The notes under the pieces are model-generated. The model did no database searches, was not told the DNA's origin, and saw only the letters and a program-made list of their open reading frames with translations. A stretch of 64,000 nt of DNA from Hydrogenophaga crocea (lineage in GTDB: Bacteria; Pseudomonadota; Gammaproteobacteria; Burkholderiales; Burkholderiaceae_C), in contig NZ_CP049989.1 of assembly GCF_011388215.1 (NCBI RefSeq), positions 3,410,001 to 3,474,000 of the forward strand, written 5' to 3'. Made by a program: the position numbers and the translations under genes. Positions 10,158 to 18,807 of this stretch are shown here, in pieces. Positions within the stretch are counted from its first letter, which is position 1. The number at the start of each line of letters is the position of its first letter.

Positions 10158-10867
10158 CGCACGCCCCCGAGGTCGCTGCCGCAGCGCAGGGGCAGCGGCG
10201 CCGGCAGGCGGTCCAGGGGCCGGGCGTCGGCACCCAGGGGTTGCGCGGCCAGCCAGCTCGCCACGGCGCTCACGTCGTCGCCGCTCAGGCGCTGGGCGAT
10301 CACGGCCATGCAGTCCGGCGCCGTGGCGCGGCGCATGCCGGTCTGCCACGCACCCAGCTGGCCGATCAGGTAGTCGCGTGGCAAACCGAGCAGTCCGGGG
10401 ATCGCGGGCTGCACGCCGGTCATGCGCTCGCCGTGGCAGCTGTTGCACGAGGGCAGGTTCCTGGACGGGTCGCCCACGCGCACCAGTCGCTCCCCGCGCG
10501 CGCGCTGCTCGGGCGTGCCCTGCGCCGGCGCGGGGGGCGGGTAGGGCAGGTGCAGATCCGCGAAGTGCGCGGCGATGTCGCCCAGGTAGGCGTCGTCGAG
10601 GTGGTCGAGCAGCGAGGTCATGCCCACGGCCTGGCGCCGGCCGGCCTGGAAATGGCGCAGCTGGTTGTGCAGGTAGGCCGCGGGCTTGCCCGCGATGCGC
10701 GGGAAGTAGCCGTCGGGCGTGGCCCGGCCCTGCTCGCCGTGGCAGGCGGTGCAGGCCTGCACGCGCGCGGCGAGTGTGTCGGGCACACGGACGGGGGTGG
10801 AGCGGGGAATCTGCGCCTGGGCGGCGGTGGCCGCCAGCGCTGCGGCGACAATGGCAAAGCGGATCAC
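10154..10867 (-). CDS. Periplasmic diheme cytochrome c (c4-like)
   Basis: A 237-residue protein with signal peptide 1-18 (VIRFAIVAAALAATAAQA) and two haem sites, CTACH at 39-43 and CNSCH at 141-145, in two similar halves as in cytochrome c4 and related c553-type diheme proteins. It should carry electrons in the periplasm. The GTG at 10867 is chosen because it gives a clean signal peptide; the ribosome site is weak and in-frame GTG codons further upstream cannot be excluded. Its TGA overlaps the ATG of the triheme gene. Confidence 0.82.
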   Translation of the reverse strand: MIRFAIVAAALAATAAQAQIPRSTPVRVPDTLAARVQACTACHGEQGRATPDGYFPRIAGKPAAYLHNQLRHFQAGRRQAVGMTSLLDHLDDAYLGDIAAHFADLHLPYPPPAPAQGTPEQRARGERLVRVGDPSRNLPSCNSCHGERMTGVQPAIPGLLGLPRDYLIGQLGAWQTGMRRATAPDCMAVIAQRLSGDDVSAVASWLAAQPLGADARPLDRLPAPLPLRCGSDLGGVR

Positions 10868-10904
10868 GCGCCGACCGTAACACAGCACGCGCCCCTCACC
10901 CGCC

Positions 10905-11135
10905 ATGCCCACGCACCCGCCTCCACCGATAGACCCCGAGCGCTGCCCGCTGTGCGGGGGCGACAACCGCTGCGCGATGGAAATCGAACGGGCCACCGGC
11001 GTGCCCCAGCCGCCCTGCTGGTGCGTGAGCGAGACCTTCACGCCCGCGCTGCTCGCGCGGCTGCCCGAGGCCGCGCGAGCAGCGGCCTGCATTTGTCCCG
11101 CCTGCGTGAAAGCCGCGCTGGACGCCGCCCGATGA
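10905..11135 (+). CDS. Cysteine-rich CWC family protein
   Basis: A 76-residue protein with eight cysteines including CPLCGGDNRC, PPCWC and CICPAC, the pattern of the small cysteine-rich CWC family (Pfam cysteine-rich CWC). It probably binds zinc or another metal; role unknown. The stop overlaps the ATG of the following transporter gene (ATGA), so the two are likely co-translated. Confidence 0.8.
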   Translation: MPTHPPPPIDPERCPLCGGDNRCAMEIERATGVPQPPCWCVSETFTPALLARLPEAARAAACICPACVKAALDAAR

Positions 11136-12637
11136 CCGCGCCCGAACAAGCCCCGGACCCCAGCAGCCTGCCCGCCCTGCGCGAGCGCTACGGCCCGCGC
11201 TACCGCTGGCTGCTGCTGCTCGCGGTGATGGTGGGCACCATGGCCTCGATCATGTCGTCCACGGTGGTGAACGTGGCCATTCCCGACATGAGCCACCACT
11301 TCACCCTCGGACAGGAACGCGCGCAGTGGGTCACCTCGGGCTTCATGGCGGCCATGACGGTGTCCATGCTCACCACGCCCTGGCTGCTCGCGCGCTACGG
11401 CTACCGCCGCACCTACGAGGGCTGCATGTGGCTGTTGCTGGTGGGCGGCGTGGCCGGCGGCCTGGCGAACAACTACCCGCTGGTGCTGGCCGCGCGCGTG
11501 GCCGAGGGCCTCGCCGCCGGCGTGGTGCAGCCCATTCCGGCGATCATCATCCTGCGCGCCTTCGAGTCGAACGAGCAGGGCCGCGCCAGCGGCATCTTCG
11601 GCATGGGCGTGGTGCTGGCGCCGGCGCTGGGGCCCAGCATCGGCGGCGTGCTGGTCGATCTGTTCGGCTGGCGGTCCATCTTCTTCATGGTGGTGCCCTT
11701 CTGCATCGTGTCGCTCTGGCTCGCGAAGAAGCTCATCCCCACCACGGCGCCGGGCGGCGGCGCGGCCAACCGCGCGGGCGCCGGGCTCGACTGGCGCGGC
11801 CTGCTGCTGGCCGCGGTGGGCACGCTGTGCCTGCTCAACGGCCTGGTGGAGCTGCAGGGCGGCACGCCAGCCGCCGCCTCGGCGCTGCTCGCCGCGTCGC
11901 TGGGCCTGCTGTTCGCCTTCGTGTGGCTGGAGCGGCGCACGCTGCGGCTGCGCCAGCAGCACCCGCACCGCGGCCAGGACCCGCTCATGAACCTCTCGCT
12001 GTTCCGCGACCGGCGCTTCGCCATGGGCAGCATCGTGGCCTTCATCTACGGCATCGCGCTGTTCGGCTCCACCTACCTGCTGCCGGTCTACATGCAGATG
12101 GGCCTGCAGCTGTCGCCGTCGGTGGTGGGCACGGTGCTGCTGCCCTCGGGGCTGGTGCTGGCCCTGACCATCGCGGGCGTGGGCCGGCTGGCCGACCACC
12201 AGCCCACGCACCGGCTGGTGAGCATCGGGGTGCTGCTGCTCGCGGCTTCGTTCGCACTCATGACCACCATCCGCCTCGACCGCGCCGGCGCCATCATCCC
12301 GCTGCTGATCGTGTGGGCCATCGTGGGCCGCATCGGGCTGGGCTTCATCCTGCCCTCGCTCAACATCGGCGCCATGCGAGGCCTTGAGCACACGCACATC
12401 CCGCAGGGCTCGAGCGTGATCAACTTCCTGCGCATGCTCGGCGGCGCGGCGGGCGTGAGCCTGTGCGGCATCTTCCTCGAGTGGCGGCTGGCGGCGCACG
12501 GCCAGGTGCTCTCCGCCCAGCAGGCCAGCCCCGACCGGCTGCGCGCCTTCGACGAAACCTTCCTGCTGCTGGCCGTCATCTGCGGCTTCGCGCTCATCGC
12601 CGCACTCAAGCTCAGGGCCGGGCCGAACGCAAAATAG
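11132..12637 (+). CDS. DHA2-family MFS efflux transporter (EmrB/QacA-like)
   Basis: A 501-residue inner-membrane drug/proton antiporter of the 14-helix DHA2 group. The N-terminal half shows SSTVVNVAIPDMSHHF in helix 1 and the helix-5 motif GVVLAPALGPSIGGVLVD (motif C, typical of antiporters). No membrane-fusion or outer-membrane partner is adjacent, unlike the emrAB set at 36.9-39.7 kb. The start overlaps the stop of the Cys-rich gene. Substrate cannot be told from sequence. Confidence 0.9.
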   Translation: MTAPEQAPDPSSLPALRERYGPRYRWLLLLAVMVGTMASIMSSTVVNVAIPDMSHHFTLGQERAQWVTSGFMAAMTVSMLTTPWLLARYGYRRTYEGCMWLLLVGGVAGGLANNYPLVLAARVAEGLAAGVVQPIPAIIILRAFESNEQGRASGIFGMGVVLAPALGPSIGGVLVDLFGWRSIFFMVVPFCIVSLWLAKKLIPTTAPGGGAANRAGAGLDWRGLLLAAVGTLCLLNGLVELQGGTPAAASALLAASLGLLFAFVWLERRTLRLRQQHPHRGQDPLMNLSLFRDRRFAMGSIVAFIYGIALFGSTYLLPVYMQMGLQLSPSVVGTVLLPSGLVLALTIAGVGRLADHQPTHRLVSIGVLLLAASFALMTTIRLDRAGAIIPLLIVWAIVGRIGLGFILPSLNIGAMRGLEHTHIPQGSSVINFLRMLGGAAGVSLCGIFLEWRLAAHGQVLSAQQASPDRLRAFDETFLLLAVICGFALIAALKLRAGPNAK

Positions 12638-12660
12638 GGCGCCACCGTTACCCACATCCC

Positions 12661-13425
12661 ATGTGCCAACTGCTCGGTCTCAACTGCGCCACGCCCACCG
12701 ACGCCACCTTCAGCTTCACCGGCTTCCGTGAACGCGGCGGCAACACCGACCACCACGCCGACGGCTGGGGCATCGCCTTCTTCGAGGGCAAGGGCCTGCG
12801 GCTCTTCCTCGACCACGAAAGCGCCGCGCAGTCGCCCATGGCGCAGTTCCTGCAGGCCTACCCGCTCAAGAGCCGCAACATCGTGGCCCACGTGCGCAAG
12901 GCCACCGTCGGCGAGGTGGCGCTCGAGAACGCGCACCCCTTCGTGCGCGAGCTCTGGGGCCGGCAATGGGTGTTCGCGCACAACGGCGACCTCAAGGACT
13001 ACGAACCCAAGCTGCACAGCCACTTCCGCCCCGTGGGCACCACCGACAGCGAGCGCGCGTTCTGCTGGCTCATGCAGGAGCTGCACAAGTCGCACGCGGG
13101 CCTGCCCAGCGTGCGCGAGCTCACGGCCACGCTGCGCGAGCTGATCCCCCAGGTCACGCGCTTCGGCAACTTCAACTTCCTGCTGTCCAACGGCGAGGCG
13201 CTCTGGGCCCACTGCAGCACGAACCTGCACTGGCTGGTGCGCCAGCACCCGTTCGCGCTGGCCACCCTCAAGGACTGCGACTGGACGGTGGACTTCGCCA
13301 CCATGAACCAGCCGGGCGACCGCGCCGCCGTGATCGTGACCACACCGCTCACCAGCAACGAGCAGTGGACCGCGTTCCAGCCCAACGAGCTCAAGGTCTT
13401 CGTCGACGGCCTGCCGCTCGAGTGA
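12661..13425 (+). CDS. Class II glutamine amidotransferase (YafJ-like)
   Basis: A 254-residue stand-alone class II (Ntn) amidotransferase. Cys2 directly after the initiator Met (MCQLLGLNC) is the expected nucleophile, followed by HHADGWGIAFFE, NIVAHVRKATVG and FAHNGDL, the glutaminase substrate-binding blocks. No synthetase domain follows, as in Escherichia coli YafJ, and the amide acceptor is unknown. It is 23 bases after the efflux gene, so it may be read from the same transcript. Confidence 0.9.
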   Translation: MCQLLGLNCATPTDATFSFTGFRERGGNTDHHADGWGIAFFEGKGLRLFLDHESAAQSPMAQFLQAYPLKSRNIVAHVRKATVGEVALENAHPFVRELWGRQWVFAHNGDLKDYEPKLHSHFRPVGTTDSERAFCWLMQELHKSHAGLPSVRELTATLRELIPQVTRFGNFNFLLSNGEALWAHCSTNLHWLVRQHPFALATLKDCDWTVDFATMNQPGDRAAVIVTTPLTSNEQWTAFQPNELKVFVDGLPLE

Positions 13426-13485
13426 GCCCCGGCCCCTAGGGCCATCCCTGATGCCCGGGCGGACCGCGGGCATACCCCTCGGGTC

Positions 13486-13491
13486 TATGAT
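13486..13491 (+). promoter_or_regulatory. Possible -10 element of the ABC transporter operon
   Basis: TATGAT lies 54 bases upstream of the substrate-binding protein start, but no convincing -35 hexamer is seen at the right spacing. Just upstream, ATGCCCG (13450-13456) and CGGGCAT (13467-13473) form an imperfect hairpin that could end the amidotransferase transcript. Confidence 0.3.
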
Positions 13492-13545
13492 CCCCGCGTG
13501 CCCCCGCACGGGGTCGCCGACCTCATCCGACACCAGGAGACACGC

Positions 13546-14571
13546 ATGCAACGACGCCATTTCATCGCCGGCGGGATCGCCGCCGCCAGCCTGCCCTCGC
13601 TCTCGTTCGCGCAGGCGCTGGAGAAGCCCAAGTGCACCATCGCCGTGGGCGGCAAGAACCTCTTCTACTACCTGCCCCTGACCATCGCCGAGCAGCTCGG
13701 CTACTTCAAGCAGGAAGGCCTGGACCTCACCATCGTCGATTTCGCGGGCGGCGCGCGTGCGCTGCAGGCCGTGGTCGGCGGCAGCGCCGACGTGGTCTCG
13801 GGCGCCTTCGAGCACACGGTGAACATGCAGTTCAAGGGCCAGCCCATGCGCGCCTTCGTGCTGCAAGGCCTGGCGCCGCAGATCGTGCTCGGCGTCAACC
13901 CCAAGACCATGGCCAACTACAAGAGCGTGGCCGACCTCAAGGGCAAGAAGATCGGCGTGACCGCGCCGGGCAGCTCCACCAACGTGCTGGTGAACTTCGT
14001 GCTCGCCAAGGCCGGCCTCAAGCCTTCCGATGTGAGCATCGTGGGCGTGGGCGCGAGCAATGGCGCCGTGGCCGCCATGCGCGCGGGCCAGATCGACGCC
14101 ATCAGCAACCTCGACCCGGTGATCACGCTGCTGCAGCGCTCGGGCGACCTCAAGGTCGTGACCGACACGCGCATCGTGAGCGAGGCCGAGAAGGTCTTCG
14201 GCGGTCCCATGCCCGCGGGCTGTCTGTACGCCCCGCAGGCCTTCGTGGACAGGAACCCCAACACGGTGCAGGCCATGACCAACGCCATGGTGCGCGCCAA
14301 CAAGTGGATCCAGCAGGCCGGCCCGGGTGACATCATCAAGGTGGTCCCCGAGAGCTACCTGCTCGGCGACCGCGCGGTCTACATCGACGGCTTCCTGGCC
14401 GCGCAGAAGGCGCTCTCGCCCGACGGCAGCATCCCGGCCAAGGGCGCCGACACCGCGTTCCGCGCGCTGGGCAGCGTGGACGCCGAGATCGCGAAGGCCA
14501 AGCTCGACCTCAACGCCGTCTACACCAACAGCTTCGTGCAGAAGGCCGTGGCCAAGTACCCCAAGGGCTGA
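13546..14571 (+). CDS. ABC transporter substrate-binding protein, SsuA/NMT1 family
   Basis: A 341-residue periplasmic binding protein. The signal peptide 1-24 (MQRRHFIAGGIAAASLPSLSFAQA) begins with a twin-arginine-like RRHFI, so Tat export is possible. The mature part has the NMT1/SsuA features: an N-terminal lobe with LGYFKQEGLDLTIVDFAGG, repeated GSADVVSG and AGQIDAISN motifs. AGGAGA 5 bases upstream sets the ATG at 13546. It heads an operon with ATPase and permease. Relatives bind sulfonates, nitrate, riboflavin or pyrimidine precursors; the ligand here is unknown. Confidence 0.9.
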   Translation: MQRRHFIAGGIAAASLPSLSFAQALEKPKCTIAVGGKNLFYYLPLTIAEQLGYFKQEGLDLTIVDFAGGARALQAVVGGSADVVSGAFEHTVNMQFKGQPMRAFVLQGLAPQIVLGVNPKTMANYKSVADLKGKKIGVTAPGSSTNVLVNFVLAKAGLKPSDVSIVGVGASNGAVAAMRAGQIDAISNLDPVITLLQRSGDLKVVTDTRIVSEAEKVFGGPMPAGCLYAPQAFVDRNPNTVQAMTNAMVRANKWIQQAGPGDIIKVVPESYLLGDRAVYIDGFLAAQKALSPDGSIPAKGADTAFRALGSVDAEIAKAKLDLNAVYTNSFVQKAVAKYPKG

Positions 14572-14572
14572 G

Positions 14573-15385
14573 ATGACGGCAGCGATCGAACTGCAGGGCG
14601 TGGCCTGCACCTTCATCAGCAAGGACGCGCCCGGCCAGCGCTACACCGCGGTCGACAACGTCGACCTGCGCGTGGGCGAAGGCGAATTCGTGAGCGTGGT
14701 GGGCCCCACCGGCTGTGGCAAGAGCACGCTGCTCAACGTCGCGGCCGGGCTGCTCGAACCCAGCAAGGGCAGCGCGCGCATCTTCGGCGAGCCGCTCCAG
14801 GGCATCAATGCGCGCGCGGGCTACATGTTCCAGGCCGAGAGCCTCATGCCCTGGCGCACCGCGCTCGACAACGTCATGGCCGGCCTGCAGTTCCGCGGCG
14901 TGCCCGACGCCGAGGCGCGCGCGCAGGCCGACGACTGGCTGCGCCGCGTGGGCCTGGGCGGCTTCGGCGACCGCTACCCGCACCAGATGAGCGGCGGCAT
15001 GCGCAAGCGCACCTCGCTCGCGCAGACCCTGGTGCTCGACCCCGACATCATCCTCATGGACGAGCCCTTCTCGGCGCTCGACATCCAGACGCGCCAGCTG
15101 ATGGAAAACGAGGTGCTGGAGCTCTGGGCGCGCAAGAAAAAGGCGGTGCTGTTCATCACGCACGACCTCGACGAGGCCATTGCCATGAGCGACCGCGTGG
15201 TGGTGATGTCGGCCGGCCCGGCCAGCCGCCCCATCGGCGAGTTCGCCATCGACATCCCGCGCCCGCGCGATGTCGCCGAGGTCAAGACCACGCCGCGCTT
15301 CCTCGAGCTGCACGCCGCCATCTGGGCCGTGCTGCGCGACGAGGTGCTCAAGGGTTACCAGCAACAACTGCAGAAGGCCGCCTGA
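14573..15385 (+). CDS. ABC transporter ATPase, SsuB/TauB family
   Basis: A 270-residue nucleotide-binding subunit with Walker A GPTGCGKST near 44, signature MSGGMRKRTSLA near 140, Walker B IILMDEPFSALD near 160 and the H-loop ITHDLDEA. The signature MSGGM differs from the common LSGGQ but is frequent in this subfamily. The ATG at 14573 is two bases after the substrate-binding protein stop. It energises the permease encoded next. Confidence 0.92.
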   Translation: MTAAIELQGVACTFISKDAPGQRYTAVDNVDLRVGEGEFVSVVGPTGCGKSTLLNVAAGLLEPSKGSARIFGEPLQGINARAGYMFQAESLMPWRTALDNVMAGLQFRGVPDAEARAQADDWLRRVGLGGFGDRYPHQMSGGMRKRTSLAQTLVLDPDIILMDEPFSALDIQTRQLMENEVLELWARKKKAVLFITHDLDEAIAMSDRVVVMSAGPASRPIGEFAIDIPRPRDVAEVKTTPRFLELHAAIWAVLRDEVLKGYQQQLQKAA

Positions 15386-15400
15386 GGCCGCGCACCCGCC

Positions 15401-16228
15401 ATGTGGAAGTTTCTCAAGCCCCGACCGGGCAACCTGCGGCTCTGGCAGCTCGGCCTGCTGGTGCTGATCTTCGTGTTCTGGCACGTGATGACCAAGCCCG
15501 GTCTGGTGCCCACCTTCATGTTCGACAACGACCGCCAGGCCGCGTTCTTCTTCGGCGAACCGCTGAAGATCTTCGCGCGCATCTGGGCCTGGTTCGTGAC
15601 CGATGCCGACATCTACGTGCACCTGTGGGTCACGCTCGCCGAAACGCTCATGGCCTTCGGCATCGGCGCGGTCACCGGCCTGGCGGGCGGGCTGTGGCTG
15701 GCGCTCTCGCCCATGGCCTCGGCCATCCTCGAGCCCTACATCAAGGCGCTCAACTCCATGCCGCGCATCATCCTCGCGCCCATCTTCGCGGTGTGGTTCG
15801 GGCTGGGCATGGGCTCCAAGGTGGCACTGGGTGTCACGCTGGTGTTCTTCATCGTGTTCTTCAACGTCTACCAGGGCGTGAAAGAGGTGAGCCCGGTGGT
15901 GCTGGCCAACGCGCGCATGCTGGGCGCGAGCCAGAAGCAGCTGCTGCGCCACGTGTACCTGCCCAGCGCCACGAGCTGGGTGTTCAGCTCGCTGCACACC
16001 AGCGTGGGCCTGGCCTTCGTGGGCGCGGTGGTGGGCGAGTACCTGGGCTCGTCGCAGGGCGTGGGCTACCTCATCCTGCAGGCCGAAGGGCAGTTCGACA
16101 TCAACACCGTGATGGCCGGCATCCTGGTACTCACCACCTTCGCGCTCGTGCTCGACGGGCTGGTGGGGCGGATCGAAAAGGGCCTGATGAAGTGGCAGCC
16201 CAAGGCCGGCGAAACCGAGAAGCTCTGA
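15401..16228 (+). CDS. ABC transporter permease, SsuC/TauC family
   Basis: A 275-residue inner-membrane permease with about six helices. The EAA-loop, which contacts the ATPase, is seen as VVLANARMLGASQKQLLRHVYLPSA near residue 170. Last gene of the three-gene uptake operon, 15 bases after the ATPase. Its end faces the VOC gene with a ten-base gap. Confidence 0.92.
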   Translation: MWKFLKPRPGNLRLWQLGLLVLIFVFWHVMTKPGLVPTFMFDNDRQAAFFFGEPLKIFARIWAWFVTDADIYVHLWVTLAETLMAFGIGAVTGLAGGLWLALSPMASAILEPYIKALNSMPRIILAPIFAVWFGLGMGSKVALGVTLVFFIVFFNVYQGVKEVSPVVLANARMLGASQKQLLRHVYLPSATSWVFSSLHTSVGLAFVGAVVGEYLGSSQGVGYLILQAEGQFDINTVMAGILVLTTFALVLDGLVGRIEKGLMKWQPKAGETEKL

Positions 16229-16238
16229 GCCCCCGGGC

Positions 16239-16664
16239 TCAGGCCGGCACGGGCCAGGCCGGGTTCCAGGCCACCTCCCACAGGTGGCCGTCCGGGTCCT
16301 GGAAGTAGCCCGCGTAGCCGCCCCAGAACGTGGCCTGCGCGGGCTTGACCAGCGCGCCCCCCGCGGCCGCGGCCTGCGCCATCACGGCATCCACCTCGGC
16401 CTTCGAGGCCACGTTGTGCGCCAGGCTCAGGCGCGGGCCCCCGGCGCGGGCCGCCAGCGGCAGACCGGCATCGCGCGCCAGGCTCGCGTGCGGGAACAGC
16501 GCGAGCCGCAGACCGCCTTCGAGCTCGAAGAAGACCACGGCGCCGTGCTCGATGTCGGCGCCCACGATGCCTTCGGTGGCCAGGCCCAGGCCGTCGCGGT
16601 AGAAGCGCAGCGCGCGCTCGAGGTCATCGACGGCCAGGGTGAGCAGGGAGATGCGGGGTTTCAC
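16239..16664 (-). CDS. VOC family protein (glyoxalase/bleomycin-resistance fold)
   Basis: A 141-residue vicinal oxygen chelate protein with paired beta-alpha-beta-beta-beta modules: the first, LTLAVDDLERALRFYRDGLG, and the second ending GYFQDPDGHLWEVAWNP, which holds the usual C-terminal Glu metal ligand. Many such proteins are metal-dependent lyases, dioxygenases or resistance proteins; the substrate is unknown. GTG at 16664 with GAGGAG 7 bases upstream is the best start. It is divergent from the TolA-like gene with only 34 bases between starts. Confidence 0.88.
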   Translation of the reverse strand: MKPRISLLTLAVDDLERALRFYRDGLGLATEGIVGADIEHGAVVFFELEGGLRLALFPHASLARDAGLPLAARAGGPRLSLAHNVASKAEVDAVMAQAAAAGGALVKPAQATFWGGYAGYFQDPDGHLWEVAWNPAWPVPA

Positions 16665-16671
16665 GGGTCGG

Positions 16672-16677
16672 CTCCTC
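16672..16677 (-). promoter_or_regulatory. Ribosome binding site deciding a GTG start
   Basis: GAGGAG on the minus strand is 7 bases before the GTG at 16664 and sets the start of the VOC protein. It lies inside the 34-base divergent gap, so the promoters of both genes must overlap the opposite coding region. Confidence 0.65.
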
Positions 16678-16698
16678 AAAGCGGATTTGGATTGGACA

Positions 16699-18807
16699 AT
16701 GCGCGCCATGCGTTCGGCAAACACCACTGACACCTCGGGGCCTGCGCCGCTGGAACGCCCGCCGGTGCAGACCCTGCCCCAGGAACTGGCCGAACGCTGG
16801 CGCCCCCGCGGCATGGTGTCCGAACGGCGGCGCGAGGCGCTGGCCTGGGGCGTGTCGCTCGGCGTGCACCTGCTGCTGCTGGGCCTGACCTTCGGTGGTC
16901 AGGGTCTGGGCCTGCCGGGCTTCGGCCTGCCCTGGCAGGAGCGGCGCGCCGAAGTGCCCGAGCTGCGCGTGCGGCTCACGCCCGGCCCAAGCGCCGCGGC
17001 CACCGCCCCGGCAACGCCCGTGCCCGCGACGCCGACGCCCCTGCCATCTGCAGCGGCCTCGGCAGGTCCCGCCGCGGTGCCGGCCCCGCCCGCGCCCCAG
17101 GCGCCTCCCGCGCCGGCCGCGACCGCGCTGGCCATGGTCGCGCCCGCGACGGCCGATGTGCCGGTCGAACCGCCCGCCCCGGCGGAGGCCGCGCCATCGG
17201 CGAACGAGTGGCGCGAGACCGAGCGGCGCGAAGCGGCGCGCGAGCAGGCCGCGCAGGAGCAGGCGCAGCGCCTGGCGGAAGCCACGCGCCAGGCCGAGGC
17301 GCAGGCCGAAGCGGAGCGCCTGACGTCGGCCCGCGCTGAAGCCGCGCGCGCCGAAGCCGCCCGCCTGGCGGCCGAGCGCGAGGCGGCCGCGCGGCTGGAC
17401 ATCGAGCGCGCCGAGGCAGCGGCGCAGGCGGCCGCTGCGCAGGAAGCGGCCCGCCGCGAAAGCGCCGCGCAGGCCGAGCGCGAGCGCCTGGAGGTCGAGC
17501 GGCAGGACGCGCTGCGGCAGGCCGCGGCGCAGGCCGAGGCCACGCGCCAGGAGCGCGAGCGGCGCGAGAGCGCGCGCCAGGTTGCCGAACAGCAGGAAGC
17601 CGCCCGGGCTGAGGCGGCGCGGATCGAGATCGAGCGCCGCAACGCCGAACGCCAGGCCGCCGCGCGCGAAGAGGCGGCGCGCCAGGAGGCCGCTCGGGCC
17701 GACGCCGAACGGGCCGAAGCGCAACGGGTCGCCGCCGAAGCGGCGCGTGCGGCGACGGCCGAGCGCGCCGCGGCTGAGCAGCAGGCACGCCGTGAGGCCG
17801 AGGCACGCGAGGCCGCCCGCCAGGCCGCGGAACGGGCCGCCGCCGCGCAGCAGGCGGCGGCCCGTCAAGAAGCGGCCCGTCAAGAAGCGGCCCGTCAAGA
17901 AGCGGCCCGTCAAGAAGCGGCCCGTCAAGAAGCGGCCCGTCAAGAAGCGGCCCGTCAAGAAGCGGCCCGTCAAGAAGCGGCCCGTCAAGAAGCGGCCCGT
18001 CAAGAAGCGGCCCGTCAAGAAGCGGCCCGTCAAGAAGCGGCCCGTCAAGAAGCGGCCCGTCAAGAAGCGGCCCGTCAAGAAGCGGCCCGTCAAGAAGCGG
18101 CCCGTCAAGAAGCGGCCCGTCAAGAAGCGGCCCGTCAAGAAGCGGCCCGTCAAGAAGCGGCCCGTCAAGAAGCGGCCCGTCAAGAAGCGGCCCGTCAGCA
18201 GGCCGCCCAGGCAGCCGCAGCGCAAGCCGCGCGGGCGGAGGCCGCACGCCAGCAAGCGGCGCAGGCCGCTGCCGCCCAGGCCGAGGCAGCCCGCGCAGAG
18301 GCTGCTCGCGCCGAGGCCGCCGCCCGGGCCCAGGCCGAGCGCGACGAGCACGAGGCCCGGCGCGAGGCCCGGCTGCGCGAGATCGGGCGCCAGCTCAACG
18401 AAGAGGCCGCGCGGCGCGAGGCCGAGTCGCGGCGCGATCCCTCGGCCAGCCCGCTGCGCCGCGCGCGCCTGCTCGGGCGCGTCGACGCCAACGAGGACCT
18501 CGTGCGCTATGGCGAGGCCTTCGCCCAACGCATCCAGATGAACCCCTCGGCCCTGGACCCGGTGCGCGAGGCCATCCGGCAGCGCCACACCGACCCGGTG
18601 GTCACGGTCGCGGTGCGCAGCGACGGCTCGGTGGAATCGGTGACCCTGGTGCGCTCGAGCGGCGTGCCCGCGATCGACGAAGCCATTGCGCGCATCGTGC
18701 AGAGCCTTGCCAACTACCCGCCCTTCCCGCCCAACCTCGCGCGCCAGTACGACGTGGTCGAAATCCGCCGCAGCTGGCACTTCGACGTCGCGGTCCGTCT
18801 GTACTGA
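16699..18807 (+). CDS. Orphan TolA/TonB-like protein with a very long Ala-rich helix
   Basis: About 702 residues. One membrane helix near 48-67 (ALAWGVSLGVHLLLLGLTF) leaves the rest in the periplasm. Next come a Pro/Ala linker (about 95-170), then about 430 residues rich in Ala, Glu, Arg and Gln that should form a long single helix or coiled coil, and a TonB/TolA-type C-terminal domain (about 615-702; DPVVTVAVRSDGSVESVTLVR, then SSGVPAIDEAIARIV). The helix contains 22 exact QEAAR units at 390-499. It differs from classic TolA by lying outside a tol-pal cluster; partners ExbB/ExbD or TolQ/TolR are not adjacent. The start is ATG 16699 or ATG 16708; neither has a strong ribosome site. Role: probably links inner and outer membrane or energises an unknown receptor. 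Confidence 0.82.
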   Translation: MRAMRSANTTDTSGPAPLERPPVQTLPQELAERWRPRGMVSERRREALAWGVSLGVHLLLLGLTFGGQGLGLPGFGLPWQERRAEVPELRVRLTPGPSAAATAPATPVPATPTPLPSAAASAGPAAVPAPPAPQAPPAPAATALAMVAPATADVPVEPPAPAEAAPSANEWRETERREAAREQAAQEQAQRLAEATRQAEAQAEAERLTSARAEAARAEAARLAAEREAAARLDIERAEAAAQAAAAQEAARRESAAQAERERLEVERQDALRQAAAQAEATRQERERRESARQVAEQQEAARAEAARIEIERRNAERQAAAREEAARQEAARADAERAEAQRVAAEAARAATAERAAAEQQARREAEAREAARQAAERAAAAQQAAARQEAARQEAARQEAARQEAARQEAARQEAARQEAARQEAARQEAARQEAARQEAARQEAARQEAARQEAARQEAARQEAARQEAARQEAARQEAARQEAARQEAARQEAARQQAAQAAAAQAARAEAARQQAAQAAAAQAEAARAEAARAEAAARAQAERDEHEARREARLREIGRQLNEEAARREAESRRDPSASPLRRARLLGRVDANEDLVRYGEAFAQRIQMNPSALDPVREAIRQRHTDPVVTVAVRSDGSVESVTLVRSSGVPAIDEAIARIVQSLANYPPFPPNLARQYDVVEIRRSWHFDVAVRLY
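17866..18195 (+). repeat. 22 perfect tandem copies of a 15-bp unit
   Basis: CAAGAAGCGGCCCGT is repeated 22 times with no mismatch (330 bases), coding QEAAR in the TolA-like protein. The flanking code is also Ala/Arg/Glu/Gln-rich but varied, so the perfect block looks like a recent slippage expansion. Because 15 is divisible by three, changes in copy number keep the frame. Confidence 0.97.

Noticed and set aside
17866..18195. CRISPR-like repetitive appearance
   Set aside because: Repeats are 15 bases, contiguous, without spacers, and in frame inside a gene.
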